In this document: positions 1 to 9,094 of the stretch, one piece after another
How the letters are laid out: each line of letters starts with the position of its first letter
Numbering within the stretch: position 1 is the stretch's first letter
Assembly (NCBI GenBank): GCA_027452165.1
Contig: DAIDGX010000006.1
Coordinates: forward strand, 1-35,688
Direction of reading: 5' to 3'
DNA length: 35,688 nucleotides
From: Vulcanimicrobiota bacterium
GTDB taxonomy: Bacteria > Vulcanimicrobiota > Vulcanimicrobiia > Vulcanimicrobiales > Vulcanimicrobiaceae
The notes under the pieces: model-generated
Told to the model about the DNA's origin: nothing
The model's database searches: none
Seen by the model: the letters and a program-made list of their open reading frames with translations, nothing else
Program-made: the position numbers and the translations under genes

Positions 1-1380
<1,380 letters not shown>

Positions 1381-1401
1381 TTCCCTCGCGGGAATGCATC
1401 G

Positions 1402-1436
1402 GGGGCCCCGACATCGTCGGGGCCCCTTTGTGTTTG
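1402..1436 (+). terminator. Rho-independent terminator of groEL
   Basis: A perfect 11-bp GC-rich inverted repeat (GGGGCCCCGAC, loop ATC, GTCGGGGCCCC; 1402-1426) is followed by the T-rich TTTGTGTTTG, 22 bases after the groEL stop. On the minus strand the stem lacks a T-tract, so it should stop only plus-strand transcription, protecting the converging gene at 1471. Confidence 0.9.
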
Positions 1437-1470
1437 TCGCGACGGCAAATCCGCAGACGCGGATCGTTCT

Positions 1471-2244
1471 CTACAAGCAGTCGGGGATCGGCTCGCTCAG
1501 ATCCAGTTTGTATAGACGATTGGTGCTGTCGAATTGGATGGTGACGTCCCGAGAGAACGAGCAGCCGGGTTCGAACGCGCCGGGTAAATTGACGAGTGCG
1601 CTTCCGGATGCGGGAAAGGCATCCGTTCCCATGCCACCACTGGTCGCCTTGAGCCCGCGCGCGCGTAACAAGGCATAGACGGTGTTCCGCGGCATGCCCG
1701 CCGTGAGCGCCGCAAACATCCAGGCGCGGCCGGCTTTTGATTTTGCAACCGTCTCGTTGCTCCACGTTCGTAGCGCGCCGGCAAGCGCTTGCGCGAGTTG
1801 TTGACGGTGAACCGGATCGGCTGGCGTCGCGGTGTAGAGCGCGCGAAGCGCCGGTGTTCCCTTGCCCGAGGCAAGCGCATACAGCACGCCGGCAGCGATC
1901 TGTTCGCGCTGGATCGTGGCGGCATACTGCTGCGTGGTGTCGCGATCTTCAAGCGCCTTCGACACCCAGAACGACGGTTTGCCGGTTTTCGGATCGTTGC
2001 CGGCGTACCACAGATACGGCGCGTACGCGGGCATCTTCGATGCGGCGATCGTGACCGTGTCGCTGCTTCCGCTAAAGAACGCCCACATCAGCACCTGGGT
2101 GAGATCGGTCTGCGTAAGATGCCTGCCGTCAACGGTGACGTGCAACCAGGTTTGATCTCCGGCAGCGCGTGCGGGCGATACGCTCGCCATGAGCGCAAGC
2201 GCAAGCGCGACGATGGCGGTCAGGCTGGATGTTGAGCGACCCAT
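1471..2244 (-). CDS. Secreted protein of unknown function (257 aa)
   Basis: I do not recognise this family. The ATG at 2244 begins a clear Sec signal peptide: a short polar start, a hydrophobic core (AIVALALALMASV) and an SPARA-A cleavage site near residue 27. The mature part is about 230 residues, of mixed helical character (a QREQIAAGVLYALASG stretch followed by further Ala-rich helices), with two Cys close to the C-terminus (FEPGCSF and the penultimate PDCL) that could form a disulfide in the periplasm. It converges on groEL and is divergent from the PPIase-TPR gene, with 53 bases between the two starts, so the two exported proteins may share a promoter region. No catalytic motif was seen. 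The export call is good; the function is unknown. Confidence 0.75.
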   Translation of the reverse strand: MGRSTSSLTAIVALALALMASVSPARAAGDQTWLHVTVDGRHLTQTDLTQVLMWAFFSGSSDTVTIAASKMPAYAPYLWYAGNDPKTGKPSFWVSKALEDRDTTQQYAATIQREQIAAGVLYALASGKGTPALRALYTATPADPVHRQQLAQALAGALRTWSNETVAKSKAGRAWMFAALTAGMPRNTVYALLRARGLKATSGGMGTDAFPASGSALVNLPGAFEPGCSFSRDVTIQFDSTNRLYKLDLSEPIPDCL

Positions 2245-2297
2245 GGAACGTACTCCCGCCGAGAAGATTTGTGCGACAGCGATGGAACCTCGGCCGC

Positions 2298-3683
2298 ATG
2301 ATCGACCGTCGTTTCGCCATCTTCACGGCTGCGTTCGGATGCGTGCTGGGGCTTTCCCTCGGTGTCGCACCGGTGCCGGCTGCTGCGCGGTGTATGCTGC
2401 CGCCGCAGGTGCGCGTCCGGCAGATCCTCACGAGCGATCGCGCCAAGGCGCTTGCGGCGCGGGCGGAACTCGAACACGGCGCCGATTTCATGCAGACGCT
2501 CCAAAAGTACGCGCTGCTGCCCAAGCTCGGTCTGCACGGTCGCGGTGAGGTCGGCTGGATATGGCTCGATCAACTGCAGCCGCAGGTAGCGGAGCAACTT
2601 GCGCAGCTTCCGGTGGGCGGCGTCACCGATCCGATCCAGGAGATCGGCTGGGCCGTGATGCAAGTCGAGGCGCGCCGGCCGGCGATGACGTGCCGGGCGC
2701 GTATCGCACAGGAACCGAACGATCCGCGTCCGCGCTATGAGTTAGGTCTTGCCGCATTGCAGCGCAACGACAACACGAGCGCGCTTACCGATCTCAACGG
2801 CGCGCTGCGCGTGGCTCCCACATACGAACCGGCGCTGCTCGCACGCGGCGTGGTGGATATTCGCGGTAAGCATCGCACGCGGGCGAGAGCCGACCTGGAT
2901 GCCGCCATTGCGCAAAATCCGAACGATCCGAACGCCTATCTCGCTCGCGGCTATCTTGAAACGCTCACCGGTGACGACGATCTCGCCACGACCGACGAGG
3001 ATCGCGCGCTCAGCCTCGACCCAAACAATGCTGCGGCTTTACTCTACCGAAGCAACGCGTACTTCGATCTGGGGTATCTCGATGCGTCGTATGCCGATCT
3101 CGCGATTCCGCTGCGCGATTCGACGACGGCGCCGCGTGCACAGTTGCAACGCGGCATGATCGCGTTTGCGCGCGGTGACGATGCGACGGCGCTTGCGGCG
3201 TTCGCGCGCTCAGCGCACAATCCGCCGCTAGCAAACATCTCCTTTCTCGACGCCGGAATCGTGCGCGTCACGCAGGGTAACCTTGCCGCCGCGCTCGGCG
3301 ACATGCAGCGCGCCGCGCGGGCCGATCCCGCCGATCCCTACGCCGCGATCTGGCTCGCCTACGTGCGCCGGTCGCTCGGGCAGCCCGACACGCTCGCAAA
3401 CGACGCGCATGCGCTCGATGAACAGCACTGGCCCGGCCCGATCGTGCGGCTCTTTCTTGGTGACGAAAGCGCAAGGAACGTCGCATCTGCCGCGGCGAGT
3501 GGCGATGCGTACGCCGCACGTGTGGAGCGATGTGAAAACGTTTTTTATGCTGCGTTGTACCAAAAAATGCATCAACACAAGGCCCGGGCGCGCGCGGGCT
3601 TCCGTGTAGCTGCGTCCTCGTGTCCCTATCGGGAGACCGAACGATGGGCGGCCCACGCATTGCTAACGCTCCCGCCGCACTGA
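2298..3683 (+). CDS. Secreted parvulin-type (PpiC/SurA-like) peptidyl-prolyl isomerase with TPR repeats
   Basis: The frame is open from an ATG at 2229, but the ATG at 2298 is preferred because it starts directly with a signal peptide (MIDRRFAIFTAAFGCVLGLS...PVPAAA) and gives 461 aa. After the signal comes a rotamase-like module, about residues 35-125: VRVRQILTSDRAKALAAR, then GADF, GEVGW, LPVGGVTDPIQ and a final QVEARRP, the order found in PpiC/SurA domains. It is followed by at least five tetratricopeptide repeats (for example DPRPRYELGLAALQRND and DPNAYLARGYLETLTGD). Parvulins of this type assist folding of exported proteins; TPRs bind partner proteins. The inferred role is periplasmic folding or scaffolding. 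Its position ahead of a large outer-envelope operon is suggestive but not proof. Whether the isomerase is active cannot be told. Confidence 0.8.
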   Translation: MIDRRFAIFTAAFGCVLGLSLGVAPVPAAARCMLPPQVRVRQILTSDRAKALAARAELEHGADFMQTLQKYALLPKLGLHGRGEVGWIWLDQLQPQVAEQLAQLPVGGVTDPIQEIGWAVMQVEARRPAMTCRARIAQEPNDPRPRYELGLAALQRNDNTSALTDLNGALRVAPTYEPALLARGVVDIRGKHRTRARADLDAAIAQNPNDPNAYLARGYLETLTGDDDLATTDEDRALSLDPNNAAALLYRSNAYFDLGYLDASYADLAIPLRDSTTAPRAQLQRGMIAFARGDDATALAAFARSAHNPPLANISFLDAGIVRVTQGNLAAALGDMQRAARADPADPYAAIWLAYVRRSLGQPDTLANDAHALDEQHWPGPIVRLFLGDESARNVASAAASGDAYAARVERCENVFYAALYQKMHQHKARARAGFRVAASSCPYRETERWAAHALLTLPPH

Positions 3684-3704
3684 AGGCGGTTTCGCGCCGA
3701 TGCG

Positions 3705-3732
3705 TAACAATGCACTTCCGACGTGCGTGTTA
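3705..3732 (+). other. Imperfect hairpin in the leader of the MASE1-GGDEF-EAL gene
   Basis: TAACAATGCAC (3705-3715) and GTGCGTGTTA (3723-3732) can pair around a 7-base loop with a small internal mismatch. It lies between the TPR gene stop and the next start, 16 bases ahead of the ATG at 3749, with no T-tract. It may be a weak terminator, a leader structure or an operator; no known c-di-GMP riboswitch pattern was recognised. Confidence 0.35.
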
Positions 3733-3748
3733 TCAGCGGAGAAGGGTG

Positions 3749-5947
3749 ATGCTGGTACGAAGCTCGATGATTAGTGTGTTGCGCACTGCGGCCATTTCGG
3801 CCGCATATCTCGTAGCGTGGATCGGACTCGATCTGCTCGCGACGTCCTACGGGCACGATCGCGGTGCCCTTTCCCCTTGGTATTTCGGTGCGGCGCTGAC
3901 GTTCTATCTCGTGTACACGTTCGGCGTGCGATACGCGGGTTTAGCGGTCGTAGCCGAAGTGCTCCGCCCCTTGCTGCTCCCACCGTCTGGTGCACACACG
4001 AGCCTTCTGTTCTACGTTCTCTTCGGAACGATCGCCGCAATCGGCTATGCCGCCACAGCGTGGTTTTTGCGCGACGTGGTGCGCGCCCGCGTTCCGTTCG
4101 CCGGATTTCGGGACGCGTCGCTGTACTGCGCGGCCGTCACCTGGGTTCCGCTCGCGCTCAGCCTTCCGCTTGTGGCGCTGGTCTGCGCATTCGGTCGCGC
4201 GCCGTGGGCGCAGTACTTCTCGCAGGTGGCAACCTTCTGGGTCGGCGACTGCGTGGGCCTCATCGTCGCAGTGCCCGCGCTTGCGCTCTATCTCACACCA
4301 CGCGTCGCGCAATCGCTCGTCTCGCCTCAGGTGCGCGATCACGCAACGCCGATCAAGCCCGTTCTCAGCGCGTGGCTCTTCGTGTTTCTCGTCGGGGCGA
4401 TTGCGCTTGGATATGCCGCGGTGCCGCTCGGAATCACGAACGACCCGCTCCTGTTCTTGACGTTCGTTCCACTCATGATGCTCGCCGCGAGCGGCGGGCT
4501 GCGCCTGGCAATTCCCGGAATTCTCGTCGCGGACGCGGTTACGACGGCGCTGAACGCTCTCGTGCCGAATGCGATGCTGCACCCGGTCTCGTTGCAAAGC
4601 TATATCATCGTAAGCGCCATGGCGTCGATTCTTATCGGAGCAATTGTCGACGCACGCTACCGTAAGGAACGAAAAAATCGTTTGCTGGCCGCGATGGATC
4701 CGCTCACGGGGCTTCCGAATCGCGAGAGTTTGGAACATTGGATCGCAAACGCGCCGACGCCGCTGACGCTCGTGATGCTCGACGTGGACCGCTTCCGTCT
4801 CACCAACGAAGGCGTTAGCCGCGAGGCGGGAAACACGCTGTTGCGTGCCATTGCCGAGCGCTTGCAAAACGTGGGCGCGACATACCTTGCGCACGTGAGT
4901 GCCGACGAGTTCGTGTGCGCGTTCGTGAACCCGGAGATCGATCGCATGGCGCTTGCAAAGCGGGTCGCCGGCTATTTCGAGCAGCCTTTCGATGCGCGCG
5001 AAGCACACGTGTATGCGTCGGTCTCACTCGGTGTCGCCGAGACCATCGATCCCGGCGAGCGAAACCAGTTACTGCGTCAGGCGAGCATTGCGATGTATCG
5101 GGCGAAGCATGGGGGCGGCGGTCGCATTGCGGTGTACTCCGATGAACTTGCGGAATCGGTGCAAAGCGTGTCGCTTGCATCGGAGTTGTTTTCGGCGTTG
5201 CACGATGGCGAACTCGAACTCTTCTATCAGCCGATCTTCGATCTCGATCAAGGCGACTGCCGCTGTATCGGCGCCGAGGCGCTGCTGCGCTGGAACCATC
5301 CGCGTCTGGGTTTGATCGGGCCGGCGCAATTTTTGGATCTCCTCGAGACGCTGACGCTCGCCGACCGGGTGGGCGCATGGGTGATCGAGGAGGCCGCGCG
5401 ACAGGCGAGCGCGTGGAACGACCGCGGGCTCGAGCTGCAGGTGTGGATCAATCTCTTTCCGCGCCAAGCCCTCGATCGCGAGGTGGCAACGTTGATCTCG
5501 CGCGCGCTCGATCGCTACGATCTTCCGGCGGATCGCATCGTCGTCGAGGTGACCGAACGTGTCGTGGCGTCCGACGAAGCCGAGGTCGCGGATGCCATCC
5601 ATGCGCTTGCGCAGCGCGGCCTGCGCACGGCGATCGACGACTTCGGCACGGGTCACTCGTCGCTCGCACGCCTGCGCGATATCTCGGCGCACATCCTCAA
5701 GATCGACCGCACCTTCATCCACGACAGCGAGATGAACGCCAAGGCGCGCAGCATGGTGCAGGCGGTGCTTACGATCGCGAGCGAGTTGCAGATCGTGCCG
5801 TTGGCCGAGGGGATCGAGAACCGCGGCCAGCTCGAGCTCGTGCGGACGCTCGGGTGCCGGCTCGCCCAAGGCTACTACCTGGGCCTGCCGATGCGCGCGA
5901 ACGAACTCCAGGCTTGGCTCGAAGAGGTCTCGGCGATCGCGGGCTAG
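3749..5947 (+). CDS. Membrane cyclic-di-GMP protein: MASE1 sensor - degenerate GGDEF - intact EAL
   Basis: The start chosen is ATG 3749 (732 aa), with GGAG seven bases upstream; the open frame extends back to 3620 inside the preceding gene. Residues 1-300 hold about eight membrane segments of MASE1 type (WYFGAALTFYLVYTFGVRYA and QVATFWVGDCVGLIVAVPAL). The GGDEF domain starts at DPLTGLPNR (residue 317), but its signature reads SADEF at 384-388 with His instead of the usual Arg before it, so cyclase activity is unlikely. The EAL domain looks complete: EALLRW at 510, DDFGTGHSSL at 630, KIDRTFI, AEGIE, and QGYYLGLPM near the end. Established: EAL domains hydrolyse c-di-GMP to pGpG. Inference: a membrane-sensed phosphodiesterase, perhaps with the GGDEF remnant as a GTP-binding regulatory unit. 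It directly precedes the surface-protein operon. Confidence 0.9.
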   Translation: MLVRSSMISVLRTAAISAAYLVAWIGLDLLATSYGHDRGALSPWYFGAALTFYLVYTFGVRYAGLAVVAEVLRPLLLPPSGAHTSLLFYVLFGTIAAIGYAATAWFLRDVVRARVPFAGFRDASLYCAAVTWVPLALSLPLVALVCAFGRAPWAQYFSQVATFWVGDCVGLIVAVPALALYLTPRVAQSLVSPQVRDHATPIKPVLSAWLFVFLVGAIALGYAAVPLGITNDPLLFLTFVPLMMLAASGGLRLAIPGILVADAVTTALNALVPNAMLHPVSLQSYIIVSAMASILIGAIVDARYRKERKNRLLAAMDPLTGLPNRESLEHWIANAPTPLTLVMLDVDRFRLTNEGVSREAGNTLLRAIAERLQNVGATYLAHVSADEFVCAFVNPEIDRMALAKRVAGYFEQPFDAREAHVYASVSLGVAETIDPGERNQLLRQASIAMYRAKHGGGGRIAVYSDELAESVQSVSLASELFSALHDGELELFYQPIFDLDQGDCRCIGAEALLRWNHPRLGLIGPAQFLDLLETLTLADRVGAWVIEEAARQASAWNDRGLELQVWINLFPRQALDREVATLISRALDRYDLPADRIVVEVTERVVASDEAEVADAIHALAQRGLRTAIDDFGTGHSSLARLRDISAHILKIDRTFIHDSEMNAKARSMVQAVLTIASELQIVPLAEGIENRGQLELVRTLGCRLAQGYYLGLPMRANELQAWLEEVSAIAG

Positions 5948-5959
5948 CCTGGCCCTTGG

Positions 5960-5972
5960 TGCAATAATTGCA
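5960..5972. promoter_or_regulatory. Perfect 13-bp palindrome TGCAATAATTGCA, possible operator
   Basis: TGCAAT-A-ATTGCA lies 12 bases after the EAL gene stop in the 162-base gap before the surface-protein operon. It is AT-rich in a GC-rich background and symmetric, as expected for a dimeric regulator site. No regulator can be named. It could affect transcription of the downstream operon or be chance. Confidence 0.4.
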
Positions 5973-6002
5973 AAGATTGCGTATAGGTCAATGCTCCCAA
6001 GC

Positions 6003-6029
6003 TTGCGCGAGGGCAATCCTCGCTATGAT
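6003..6029 (+). promoter_or_regulatory. Weak promoter-like element with an internal hairpin ahead of the surface operon
   Basis: TATGAT (6024-6029) is one mismatch from a sigma-70 -10 box; the only -35 candidate, TTGCGC (6003-6008), is poor and spaced by 15. The spacer contains a 6-bp hairpin GCGAGG/CCTCGC (6007-6012 and 6018-6023). The call is tentative. The rest of 5948-6109 shows nothing else apart from the palindrome at 5960 and a good GAGG ribosome site at 6098. Confidence 0.25.
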
Positions 6030-6109
6030 GCTGGGCAGTTGCATCTAGCGGGCGGCGTCTCGATCGTTTTCGAGCCGGCGTTCGTTCGCGCGAGCGTGAG
6101 GTCTTTCGA

Positions 6110-6595
6110 ATGTCAATTCTTCGACGCGTGGCGATTGCCGCGCTCACTATGGCGGTGCTTACCGGCACCGCTCTTGCCGCTGCGGCGCCCAAGGTCGAAC
6201 TCCACCTTCAGGGCCTAGTGCTGACCAAGCACAACGGCAAGACGGTTGCGAACGCCATCGACCATCCACTTAAAGCCGGCGAGACGATCGAGTACCGGAT
6301 CGAAGCCCGGAACACCGGCAACGCCGCGGCCATCGGGCTTGCGCCGGTGGGCAAGATCCCCGCGCGCACGATCTTCGTGCGCACCTTGGTCGCCCCACGC
6401 GGAGCGCACGTCGAGTACACGCTCGATGGGCGCCGGTGGGCCGCCCATCCCACGATCCGCGTGGTCGGCCCCGATGGCAAGCCGCATCTACAACCCGCTC
6501 CGCTCGCGATGTACGAGGCGGTGCGGTGGACGCTCACCACCCCGCTGCCGGCGCACGCTGCAGCCGTCTTCGCCTATGAGGTACGCGTGAAATGA
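6110..6595 (+). CDS. Small exported protein with a DUF11-like beta fold, first gene of the surface operon
   Basis: 161 aa, ATG start with GAGG eight bases upstream. Signal peptide MSILRRVAIAALTMAVLTG ending ALA-A. The mature protein is beta-rich: LKAGETIEYRIEARNTGNAAA resembles the opening strands of DUF11 repeats (a G-x-x-I-x-Y-x-I-x-x-x-N-T-G pattern), followed by PVGKIPARTIFV and a last strand VFAYEVRVK. It ends in V-x-V-K, as do the proteins at 6592 and 14450. Its stop overlaps the next ATG by four bases (ATGA), indicating translational coupling. It has no catalytic motif. Possible roles are a subunit, adaptor or chaperone for the larger partners; function unknown. Confidence 0.8.
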   Translation: MSILRRVAIAALTMAVLTGTALAAAAPKVELHLQGLVLTKHNGKTVANAIDHPLKAGETIEYRIEARNTGNAAAIGLAPVGKIPARTIFVRTLVAPRGAHVEYTLDGRRWAAHPTIRVVGPDGKPHLQPAPLAMYEAVRWTLTTPLPAHAAAVFAYEVRVK

Positions 6596-9078
6596 CTCCT
6601 CGCTTTGCTCGGCTAACCGCGCTCCTCGCAGCGCTCGCGCTCGTTGCGCAACTCGGTACGCCCATCGGCGTGCGCGCTGCGAACGGCCACGACGACCCCG
6701 GAACCCAAATCACCAACAACGCGACCGCGACTTATAAGGACGCGGCCGGCAACACCTACAATACGACGTCGAACACGGTGACGACGACGGTGCAGAACGC
6801 GCCAACGCTCACCAACACGGCAGGGTCGGGTGTCACGTACGCACCGGGTCAAGTCGTCACGGATACCTTCACGTTAACGAATACCGGTAACGGTCCGGGT
6901 TATTTCCAAATCTCGGGTAACAGCTCCGCGCCGACCAGCACCTCGGATGCCGTGCTCGGCGGCAGTGATGCCTCAACCGCTACGCTCGGGAACGGCGCCG
7001 CCACGTGTACCACCCCGGTCGGCTCGCAGGCCTCGGCGTGTAAGTACTCGGCGACGGTCGGCGGCACCACGTATTATTTTACGAGCCTCGACGGAACCAG
7101 CGATAACAACTCGCTCGATTACTGGCTGCAGAACACCAACACGACGACGGCGGCGGGCGCGTCGATCGTCGTCAACGTGTACTACGCGCTCAGCAACAGC
7201 TCGACGACGCCCGGTACGGTGACCTCGTCGATCTATGCGACGACGACGTATCCGACGACCGGCAGCGCCCCGTCGGAGACCTCGGCATCGGTCTCGGCGA
7301 CGCAGTCAAATACCGTGAATGCCGACGCGCGCCTCGACCTCTACAAGGCGAGTTCGCAGAACGGCACCAGCGGCGACATTACCTATACCATTAGCGCGCA
7401 TAACGGCGGAGCGTTCGCCGCGAAGGACCTGCAATCGGTGAAGGCATTGCTCGGAGCGAGCGTCGCGGGCGTGCTCGTGACCGATCACGTGCCGCAGTTC
7501 AACAGCTCGCCGCTCAAGCTCAGCAATAGCGGTACCGTCACCGTCACGACCAACGCAACCTACGGCTATGCGACCGGCGCCACCGCCGACGTCTATTACA
7601 CCACGGTTGCAAACGGTGCGTCGGGCTGGACGAAAGCGACGGGCAATCTGCCGACCGATGGCAGCGTCACCTACATCGGCGTCTTCATTCACGGCGGTTC
7701 GTGCGGTTCAGCCGGTTACGAGCTCTGCGCCGATTCGGGCCATCCGACGAACCCGGGCAACAGTAACGTTGCCGCGGCCGCTGCGCTGCAACTCACCTTC
7801 ACGGTCGCGCAACCGACCGGACCGGGATCGGCCAACACGGGCTCGGTCACGAACCTCGCCAATGGCGTGATCGGTGACAATCAACCGACCGAACATATCC
7901 TCGGCCCAGGCATCCCCGGAGGCACGAGCGATTCGAGCTCCTCGACCCCGTTGACGACGAGCGGTCAAGGCATCAACAACACGACAAACACTTCGGTGGA
8001 CGGCGGTTCGAACCAGGTCGCGAACCAAGCGCTCACCGCGTACAACGTCCTCAACGGTCCGCTCGGGCAGCCGCAGTCGTCGGGTTCGTATGACGGTGCG
8101 GTCAGCGCGAGCACGAACAACGACTTTACCGCGTTTCCGTTCGGTCTGAGCGGTGACAACGTGATCAATACGGGCACGACGCCCGGAACGCCGGTCACGA
8201 CGGCGACCCTTGGAAGTGGCGGGCAGACGGTCTGCGTGCCGAACACGCTGCAGAACAGCGGAAACCACGACGACTCATACAACATCACGGCAAACGTGCC
8301 GACGGCCTATGCGATTCCAGCGACGTCCGGCGGCGCGGTCGTCAGCGGCTGGAAGGTTGGCGTGTACTCCGATACCGCCTGCACTGCGGCACTCGGCGGC
8401 GCGACCGACGGCACCTCGTCGTCCACGGCATCCAACGTCGCCATTACCTCGGGTAGCTCGCTCAACTACTACGTGAAGTTCGTGATCCCGGCCGGGGCGC
8501 CGTACTTCAATCGCTTCGATGCGCTCGTGCATGCCGTAAGCGTCGGCGACAACACCAAGACGAACGACACGCACGACGAACTCTACTCGGGATTCATTGC
8601 TCTCACGAAATCGCAGAACGTGACGAGCAACGGGTGTCCGTCAGGCGTATCCCCGTCCTACGTCGCGGGAACGATCTGTCCGACCGGCGTGTTGCAATAC
8701 ACGGTTGACTATCGCAATCTTGTGATGGGCACGACCGATACCAACGCATCGTTCACCTCGGTGGTTACGCAAGCGGGTACGCTTGCGGTCACCGACGACG
8801 GAACGCTCTCCGTCTCGGCGAGTTCCACGACCACGCCGAACTGGGCGTCGTTTGCGACGATGAACGCCGCGCCGACCGATACGACCGCGAGCGCAAGCTA
8901 CACGTATTACACGGGCATCCCAGCGTCGGGCGCCACGAGTACGTGGAGTTCCGCAGCGACTAAATGGGTCGATGTCGTCGGCGGTTCCTCGTTCCAGCTG
9001 GTTCCCAAGAATTACTTGGCGCCATCGGGCACGCAAGGCACGCAGGGTACGGTGACCTTCTCCGTCACGGTGAAGTAA
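6592..9078 (+). CDS. Large exported Thr/Ser/Asn-rich surface protein with DUF11-type repeats
   Basis: 828 aa. Signal peptide MTPRFARLTALLAALALVA...GVRA, then a module common at the N-terminus of DUF11 proteins (NNATATYKDAAGNTYNTTSN, residues about 42-61), then APGQVVTDTFTLTNTGNGPG and further Ig-like beta domains. Residues 499-828 are a second block (SYDGAVSASTNNDF ... THDELYSGFIALTK ... GCPSGVSPSY ... LQYTVDYRN) shared with the C-terminal block of the protein at 14450. Cys pairs in this block suggest disulfides. The final strand is TVTFSVTVK. No transmembrane anchor or LPXTG is present. DUF11 proteins are generally surface-exposed and structural or adhesive. Starts by a 4-base overlap with the preceding gene, with GAGG ten bases upstream. 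Low-complexity Thr/Ser content makes the exact domain count uncertain. Confidence 0.85.
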   Translation: MTPRFARLTALLAALALVAQLGTPIGVRAANGHDDPGTQITNNATATYKDAAGNTYNTTSNTVTTTVQNAPTLTNTAGSGVTYAPGQVVTDTFTLTNTGNGPGYFQISGNSSAPTSTSDAVLGGSDASTATLGNGAATCTTPVGSQASACKYSATVGGTTYYFTSLDGTSDNNSLDYWLQNTNTTTAAGASIVVNVYYALSNSSTTPGTVTSSIYATTTYPTTGSAPSETSASVSATQSNTVNADARLDLYKASSQNGTSGDITYTISAHNGGAFAAKDLQSVKALLGASVAGVLVTDHVPQFNSSPLKLSNSGTVTVTTNATYGYATGATADVYYTTVANGASGWTKATGNLPTDGSVTYIGVFIHGGSCGSAGYELCADSGHPTNPGNSNVAAAAALQLTFTVAQPTGPGSANTGSVTNLANGVIGDNQPTEHILGPGIPGGTSDSSSSTPLTTSGQGINNTTNTSVDGGSNQVANQALTAYNVLNGPLGQPQSSGSYDGAVSASTNNDFTAFPFGLSGDNVINTGTTPGTPVTTATLGSGGQTVCVPNTLQNSGNHDDSYNITANVPTAYAIPATSGGAVVSGWKVGVYSDTACTAALGGATDGTSSSTASNVAITSGSSLNYYVKFVIPAGAPYFNRFDALVHAVSVGDNTKTNDTHDELYSGFIALTKSQNVTSNGCPSGVSPSYVAGTICPTGVLQYTVDYRNLVMGTTDTNASFTSVVTQAGTLAVTDDGTLSVSASSTTTPNWASFATMNAAPTDTTASASYTYYTGIPASGATSTWSSAATKWVDVVGGSSFQLVPKNYLAPSGTQGTQGTVTFSVTVK

Positions 9079-9094
9079 CCGCGCGGGCGACACG

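Noticed and set aside
3705-3732. Leader hairpin as a cyclic-di-GMP riboswitch
   Set aside because: The conserved GEMM bases are not present; only a simple stem is seen.
3941-5008. 355-codon minus-strand open frame opposite the MASE1-GGDEF-EAL gene
   Set aside because: Arg/Glu-rich low-complexity translation antisense to clear domains.
6003-6029. Confident sigma-70 promoter for the surface operon
   Set aside because: Good -10 only; the -35 is poor and spacing is 15, so kept only as a weak regulatory feature.
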